Shown piece by piece: positions 59,449-64,000 of a DNA stretch of 64,000 nt (positions are counted from its first letter, which is position 1; every line of letters starts with the position of its first letter). A model generated the notes under the pieces. The model was not told the origin of the DNA and did no database searches. It saw only the letters and a program-made list of their open reading frames with translations. The position numbers and the translations under genes were made by a program. Source of the stretch: Arcobacter sp. (GTDB taxonomy: Bacteria > Campylobacterota > Campylobacteria > Campylobacterales > Sulfurimonadaceae); NCBI GenBank assembly GCA_024637195.1, contig JAGXFN010000002.1:186001-250000 (forward strand), given 5' to 3'.

Positions 59449-62153
59449 TGTTTATCGATTTTCACGCCTACGAGGCAAGTGCGGGAAGCGGCAAGACTTT
59501 TTCTCTGGTCGTACGCTATCTGAGCCTGCTCTTTAGCGGGGAAAAAGCCGAGAAGATTTTAGCTCTTACCTTCACCAACAAGGCCGCCAACGAGATGCAA
59601 GAGCGCATACTCAACACCCTCATCGATCTTGAAAAAAAAGGCGAGCTTGCAGAGATAGCAAAGGTGTTGGAGCGCTCCGAGGAAGAGATACTCAGCGAGC
59701 GTGATGCGGTATTAAGCGCACTTTTGAACGCAGACACGAAGGTGATGACGCTGGACAAGTTCTTTGCCAGGATACTTCGAAAATTCTCTTTGCATGCGGG
59801 CTTGATGCCTAACTTCTCCACCTTCGAGTCCCAGCATGAGCTCAAAGTGATGGCACGGTTTTTAAACCTGGTGGATGTACAGGGAAAAGAGGATGCGCTG
59901 ATCAAGCTCTCTCTTCTGGCCACCAAGCGCCTCGCCGACATCTTCAGTCTCTTCGATGAACTCTATGCCAAAAAGAAGGAGATGGCCCATCTGAGCTATA
60001 GCGCACAGGAGTTCATCCCCTACGAACAGAGAGTGATGGCGAGTTTTAAAGAGCTTCAGGGCCTCCTCTTTGCCACGCAGATAGGGCCGCGCGCCAAAGC
60101 GACAATGGAACTAGAAACCATCGAAGAGCTTATCGAAAAATCATGGATAGAAAAAGAGAGCCTGGAGTATTGGGATTATAAAAAATATTTTCAGCCGCGT
60201 ATGGATGAACTTCTTACTGAGATAAAAGAGGGGCTGAGGACCTATATGCAGGCCAAAGAGCAGCATCTTCTGGGTGAACTGTTCTCGCTTTTGGACACCT
60301 ATATCGAAGCGAAGATGCGGGTAGCGAAAGAGGATGACGAGCTCAGTTTTGATGATATTACCTACCTGGTTTTTTATCTTCTCAAAGAGCGCATCGACAG
60401 CGAGTTCTTGTACTTCAGACTGGATGCGAAGATCAACCACCTGCTTCTAGACGAGTTCCAAGATACCTCCGTCATTCAGTTTGAGATCCTGCGCCCCATC
60501 ATCGAAGAGATGATCTCAGGCAAGGGAAGCAAGGAGAGAAGCAGTCTCTTTCTCGTCGGCGACGTCAAGCAGTCGATCTACCGCTTCAGAGGCGGTAAAA
60601 AAGAGCTCTTTTACGCCGTAACGGACCATTTTGATGTGAAAGTCGATCAGCTTCTCACCAACTACCGCAGCGAAAAAGAGGTCGTCGAGTTTGTCAACGA
60701 GGTCTTTAGCGGCAAGATCAAAGGTTATTTGCCCCAAGCGGTCAAATCGGGGGCTGTAGGAGGTCATGTCGAGGTCGTGATGGACGACGCGGTACTTTCG
60801 AGAATGGTATCTGTCGTCAAAGAGCTGCTTGAAAACGGAGCGGATATGAACCAGATAGCGGTGCTGACGGCCACTAACGCGGACGGTTCCAAAGTCGAGG
60901 AGATCTTAAAAAGCGAAAACATCGAGGTCGTGACAGAGACGACCTCGAAGCTGATCAACCAGAAAAATGTACGCGCTCTGATCGAATATCTCAAATACAG
61001 CTACTTCAACAAGGCGATCTATGCGCGGAACTTTTTTGCTCTGATCGCACAGAAGCCGGGCAGACTCTTTCCCTGCGACACCAACAGTAAAGATCTCAGT
61101 ACTGAACTGAAAAAAATCATCATGAAGTACAGGCTCTATGACGGGGATATGAATATCTTCAGTTTTTTAGACAAGCTTAGCCGTTACAAAGATATCGAGG
61201 CCTTTTTGTTTGAGTATGAGCGTCTTGACGCCGGTGCAGCACAAAAAGAGCTGAACGGGGTTCGGGTATTGACGGTACACAAATCCAAGGGACTCGAGTA
61301 TGAGCATGTCATCGTACTTGACCGTCTGGGAAGAGGAAGTGCAGACACGAGTCCTATCATCTACGAGTATGAGGGGATCCACCTGCGCAACATCTACCTG
61401 CGGATGACAAAGCGCGCAAGTCTGGACGCGGAGTATGCGAAGGCGATAGAAAAAGAGAAGCTTTTGACTAAAGAGGACGAGCTCAATGCCCTTTATGTCG
61501 CCTTTACCCGCGCAAAAGAGAGCCTCTTTGTCATCCATAAGTCCAAGGAGTCGAAGTTTGAAGTGCTACAACTGAAGGAGACTCTGCGCGGAAAAGCAGA
61601 GTTCCATGAAAAACCAAATGCGCAACCAAGTCAGAGCAGGGAAATTTCTTATAGCGAACGCTATTACGGCACCCAAAGCGACCTTCTGAGTCAGGCCAAA
61701 GAAGAGATGCAAGATCATAGGGCCATACAGTTCGGCGTGGCGATGCACTATACTTTGGAGATGATGCAGACATTTGAACCAAGCTCTCTTAGTGCTGCAC
61801 TGCATACGGCAAAAAACCGTTTTGGCGCGATGCTGAGCGAAGAAGAGTTCGGCTCGATCGAAAAGCGGATCGGATTTTTGCTTCTTGACGAGATTTTTTT
61901 ACAACTGATACGGGGCAGAGTATACAAAGAAAAAGCGATCTCTTTTGAAAAAGAGCTGCGCTACATCGATCTGCTGGTTGAAAAAGAGCAGGAGTGGGCC
62001 GTCATCGACTACAAATCGGCGATGACGTACACGCAGTCGCACCAAAAACAGGTGCATTTTTACAAAAAAGCGATCAGAGAGATCACCGGGCAAAAGGTAA
62101 AGGGATACATCTGTTATCTGCTTGAAGATGGGGTCCGGCTGGTCGAAGTGTGA
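59448..62153 (+). CDS. addA: AddA-like helicase/nuclease (RecB-type UvrD-fold)
   Basis: A 901-residue protein starting at the ATG overlapping the addB stop; the longer frame from 59403 lies inside addB. Walker A is ASAGSGKTFSL, Walker B is LDEFQDTS, motif III is VGDVKQSIYRFRGG and motif V is LTVHKSKGLEYEHVI. The C-terminal nuclease domain keeps WAVIDYKSAMTY and QVHFYKKAI. With AddB it forms the AddAB enzyme used in place of RecBCD in Campylobacterota. Shorter than the 1200-residue Gram-positive AddA, as expected here. Confidence 0.92.
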   Translation: MFIDFHAYEASAGSGKTFSLVVRYLSLLFSGEKAEKILALTFTNKAANEMQERILNTLIDLEKKGELAEIAKVLERSEEEILSERDAVLSALLNADTKVMTLDKFFARILRKFSLHAGLMPNFSTFESQHELKVMARFLNLVDVQGKEDALIKLSLLATKRLADIFSLFDELYAKKKEMAHLSYSAQEFIPYEQRVMASFKELQGLLFATQIGPRAKATMELETIEELIEKSWIEKESLEYWDYKKYFQPRMDELLTEIKEGLRTYMQAKEQHLLGELFSLLDTYIEAKMRVAKEDDELSFDDITYLVFYLLKERIDSEFLYFRLDAKINHLLLDEFQDTSVIQFEILRPIIEEMISGKGSKERSSLFLVGDVKQSIYRFRGGKKELFYAVTDHFDVKVDQLLTNYRSEKEVVEFVNEVFSGKIKGYLPQAVKSGAVGGHVEVVMDDAVLSRMVSVVKELLENGADMNQIAVLTATNADGSKVEEILKSENIEVVTETTSKLINQKNVRALIEYLKYSYFNKAIYARNFFALIAQKPGRLFPCDTNSKDLSTELKKIIMKYRLYDGDMNIFSFLDKLSRYKDIEAFLFEYERLDAGAAQKELNGVRVLTVHKSKGLEYEHVIVLDRLGRGSADTSPIIYEYEGIHLRNIYLRMTKRASLDAEYAKAIEKEKLLTKEDELNALYVAFTRAKESLFVIHKSKESKFEVLQLKETLRGKAEFHEKPNAQPSQSREISYSERYYGTQSDLLSQAKEEMQDHRAIQFGVAMHYTLEMMQTFEPSSLSAALHTAKNRFGAMLSEEEFGSIEKRIGFLLLDEIFLQLIRGRVYKEKAISFEKELRYIDLLVEKEQEWAVIDYKSAMTYTQSHQKQVHFYKKAIREITGQKVKGYICYLLEDGVRLVEV

Positions 62154-62232
62154 TGGTATTACAGAGCAAATGCAGAAGCCGTTTAAAAGCTTACCCGAAT
62201 CTTAATCTAAGCTACTTGTAAGCTTATAACTG

Positions 62233-62238
62233 TATACT
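62233..62238 (+). promoter_or_regulatory. -10 element for rplM-rpsI
   Basis: TATACT about 63 bases before rplM, in the 147-base gap after addA. It gives a leader of roughly 55 bases that could hold a ribosomal protein control site; none is evident by eye. Confidence 0.45.
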
Positions 62239-62300
62239 TTCGCCACTAATTAAGAGAACAGTTGTCTGCTCTCCATTATAAAACTCACTAAGGACATAGG

Positions 62301-62723
62301 ATGAAATTTACTAAAATTGCATCTCCTGAGCAGATCGAACAGAAGTGGATTCTTGTCGATGCTGAAGGAAAAACTTTCGGTCGTCTTATCACAGAAGTAG
62401 CTACTAGCCTTCGTGGTAAAAACAAGCCGTATTATACGCCAAACATAGACTGTGGTGATTATGTTGTCATCATCAATGCTTCTAAAGCTAAGTTTAACGG
62501 TGCCGGAAAAATCGCTAACAAAGAGTATTTCTCACACTCAGGCTACTTTGGTAGTACAAAAAGCGTTAAAATGACAGAACTTCTTGGTAACAACCCTGAA
62601 AAACTGTTCAAACTTGCAACTCGCGGTATGCTTCCAAAAACAAAGCTTGGCCGTGCAATGCTTAAAAAATTAAAAGTATATGCAGGTGCAGAACACCCTC
62701 ACTCTGCACAGCTTTCTAAGTAA
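62301..62723 (+). CDS. rplM: 50S ribosomal protein L13
   Basis: A 140-residue L13, one of the early assembly proteins of the large subunit. WILVDAEGKTFGRLITEVATSLRGK is the classic start, and DYVVIINASKAKFNGAG and ATRGMLPKTKLGRAMLKKLKVYAG are conserved. It is followed ten bases later by rpsI, the usual pair. Confidence 0.98.
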   Translation: MKFTKIASPEQIEQKWILVDAEGKTFGRLITEVATSLRGKNKPYYTPNIDCGDYVVIINASKAKFNGAGKIANKEYFSHSGYFGSTKSVKMTELLGNNPEKLFKLATRGMLPKTKLGRAMLKKLKVYAGAEHPHSAQLSK

Positions 62724-62732
62724 GGATAGAAA

Positions 62733-63122
62733 ATGGCAAAAACTTATGCAACTGGTAGACGTAAAGCGTCTGTCGCTAAAGTATGGTTAACTCCAGGTTC
62801 TGGAAAAATCACGATCAATGGTCTTTCTATTGATGCATGGCTAGGTGGACTTGAAGCGAAGAAACTTCGTGTAATGCAACCACTTAACCTAACAAAACAA
62901 GCGGAGTCTGTAGACATCGTTGCTCAAACACTTGGCGGCGGTTTTTCTGGCCAAGCGGACGCACTTCGCCACGGGATCTCTCGTGCGCTTGTAAAATACG
63001 ATGAAAGCTTCCGTGCTGTTCTTAAGCCTGAGGGCATGATGACACGTGACTCACGTGTTGTTGAACGTAAGAAGCCAGGTAAGCGTAAAGCCCGTCGTTC
63101 TCGTCAGTTCTCTAAACGTTAA
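62733..63122 (+). CDS. rpsI: 30S ribosomal protein S9
   Basis: A 129-residue S9. [19 protein letters not shown] opens it, [19 protein letters not shown] is in the middle and the basic end [17 protein letters not shown] touches the P-site tRNA. Complete. Confidence 0.98.
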   Translation: MAKTYATGRRKASVAKVWLTPGSGKITINGLSIDAWLGGLEAKKLRVMQPLNLTKQAESVDIVAQTLGGGFSGQADALRHGISRALVKYDESFRAVLKPEGMMTRDSRVVERKKPGKRKARRSRQFSKR

Positions 63123-63132
63123 TATCTCCACC

Positions 63133-63169
63133 TTCAAAGATGCGTACGCATCTTTGAATCCTTTTTTTT
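63133..63169 (+). terminator. Strong intrinsic terminator after rpsI
   Basis: A perfectly self-complementary 26-base palindrome (63133-63158, centre GCGTACGC) is followed by TCC and eight T. It should end the rplM-rpsI transcript. Confidence 0.85.
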
Positions 63170-63324
63170 CACACTTCTTATACGATCATCTGCCCTTATT
63201 TCTCATAAACGCAACACGTTCATATTTTGTTGATAAAGTTAACAATATATTCAATAATTTATATATGTGCATAGGAATTCATTTAAGATAAACTATGAAT
63301 AGTATTTATATTATGGAGAAGTCA

Positions 63325-63903
63325 ATGAAAAAAACGGTAAATAAAATAGCAGCTGCCAGTCTTGTGCTGGCCTCTTTAAGCTTCAGTGCCAATGCACAGT
63401 CTCACAGTTCCAAGCTGGCAACACACACCGGGCCCTATTTTGAGCCAAAGATCATTATGAACCTGGGCGAAAAGATTTCACATGGTGAGTCAACTCTAGA
63501 GGGCGATACGGGATACGGTCTCGGTTTTGATCTGGGCTACTCTATTAATGAATATTTTGCGCTTGAGCTGGACGGAACATATTCTGAGTCCGATGTGACA
63601 GAGACACTTTCTACGGGAGAAATCGAGAAGGCAGATGCCTCATTTTACACCTATGGAACAAATGCCGTATTGACTTATCCTGTGTCAGAGCACTTTATTT
63701 TGCTGGGCAAGGTGGGTTACGGGTATGAGCATGAAGACCTTGGAAGTTTAGGGATAAAAGGCTCTGAGCATGGTGCGAATTGGGCAGTTGGAGCTGAATA
63801 CTCATTTAACCCTCATATTGAGCTTTCGTTAGAGTATGAGGCGGCGGACATCAGAAGTGCACGCGGAGACTCGCTGCAGCTCGGTCTAATCTATAAACTA
63901 TAA
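63325..63903 (+). CDS. Outer-membrane beta-barrel protein (OmpA N-domain/porin-like)
   Basis: A 192-residue exported barrel. Start at 63325 behind GGAGAAG gives a signal peptide (KKTVNKIAAASLVLASLSFSANA). The mature part has an eight-strand pattern (GYGLGFDLGYSINEYFALELDGTYSESDVT, LLGKVGYGYEHEDLG, WAVGAEYSFNPHIELSLEYE) ending LQLGLIYKL with a C-terminal hydrophobic-aromatic end. No OmpA cell-wall domain follows. It takes the position where C. jejuni has the OmpA-like adhesin cadF, as I recall, but is shorter. Function unknown. Confidence 0.8.
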   Translation: MKKTVNKIAAASLVLASLSFSANAQSHSSKLATHTGPYFEPKIIMNLGEKISHGESTLEGDTGYGLGFDLGYSINEYFALELDGTYSESDVTETLSTGEIEKADASFYTYGTNAVLTYPVSEHFILLGKVGYGYEHEDLGSLGIKGSEHGANWAVGAEYSFNPHIELSLEYEAADIRSARGDSLQLGLIYKL

Positions 63904-63965
63904 GAATAGTGCTAGACTTTACATGAAATAAGACTAGAAGAATTAAAATCGCAGAGGATCACTAA

Positions 63966-64000
63966 ATGCATAGTTATGTAAAAACAGTGTTTGCACTGAG
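63966..64000 (+). CDS. Start of a further gene, 3' partial
   Basis: An ATG behind AGAGGA begins MHSYVKTVFAL and runs off the window. Eleven codons are too few to assign a function, although the hydrophobic pattern could be the start of a membrane or exported protein. Confidence 0.4.
   Translation, partial: MHSYVKTVFAL

Overview
The window looks like a chromosomal segment of a free-living Campylobacterota (former Epsilonproteobacteria), probably a Sulfurimonas/Sulfuricurvum-like chemolithotroph. The reasons are the family content (futalosine-pathway MqnA, malate:quinone oxidoreductase, cbb3 oxidase with a DUF4006 protein, AddAB, DUF3972, DUF507, MotE- and FliJ-like proteins) and two gene orders that I recall from Campylobacter jejuni: dcd-accB-accC-SurA-like-gltX and purA-(FliJ)-(MotE)-DUF507-carA-ccoNOQP-addB-addA-rplM-rpsI. 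The genus is inference; no rRNA or tRNA gene was found to test it.

Layout. 1-7.2 kb: end of a U32 peptidase-family gene, purE, DUF3972, DUF89, then on the minus strand a CZB chemoreceptor, an AMMECR1 protein, a CitE-like aldolase and an unrecognised coiled-coil protein. 7.2-16.1 kb: a methyltransferase-asnB pair, two tandem GAF proteins, an ArsC-like reductase, dcd, accBC, a SurA-like chaperone and gltX. 16.1-28.2 kb: a receiver-GGDEF-EAL regulator, mqo, a large NAD-glutamate dehydrogenase, mqnA, a degenerate GGDEF protein, the molybdopterin genes moaD-moaE-moeA, an MFS transporter and rdgB.

28.2-32.5 kb is the clearest accessory island. It is an AT-rich, signal-peptide-bearing Rhs/YD-repeat protein with a small membrane ORF behind it. 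It sits between two copies of the rdgB 3' end, and the original-looking rdgB terminator is at the far copy. Insertion-sequence debris and a tandem repeat lie in its flanks.

32.6-38.5 kb: uppP, then a translationally coupled run of aminotransferase, hisZ-like, purA, FliJ-like, MotE-like and a truncated globin. A decayed dodecin gene follows. 38.7-49.3 kb is a block absent from the C. jejuni order as I remember it: PAS histidine kinase, membrane diguanylate cyclase and YfiR-like periplasmic protein divergent from a TonB receptor, then an OmpA-like lipoprotein and a copper P-type ATPase with a SHOCT protein. 49.3-64 kb: DUF507-carA, a UreH/SafE-like membrane protein, ccoNOQP with accessory small proteins and FixH-like protein, addB-addA, rplM-rpsI with a strong terminator, an outer-membrane barrel and the first codons of one more gene.

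Together the genes describe a microaerobic respiring cell (high-affinity oxidase, menaquinone, malate and glutamate oxidation, molybdenum cofactor) with much c-di-GMP and chemotactic signalling. No CRISPR array, prophage or replication origin was seen. The best candidates for unusual biology are the rdgB-associated Rhs island, the YfiR-like/GGDEF/kinase/TonB-receptor cluster and the inverted repeat that brackets the ccoN promoter.
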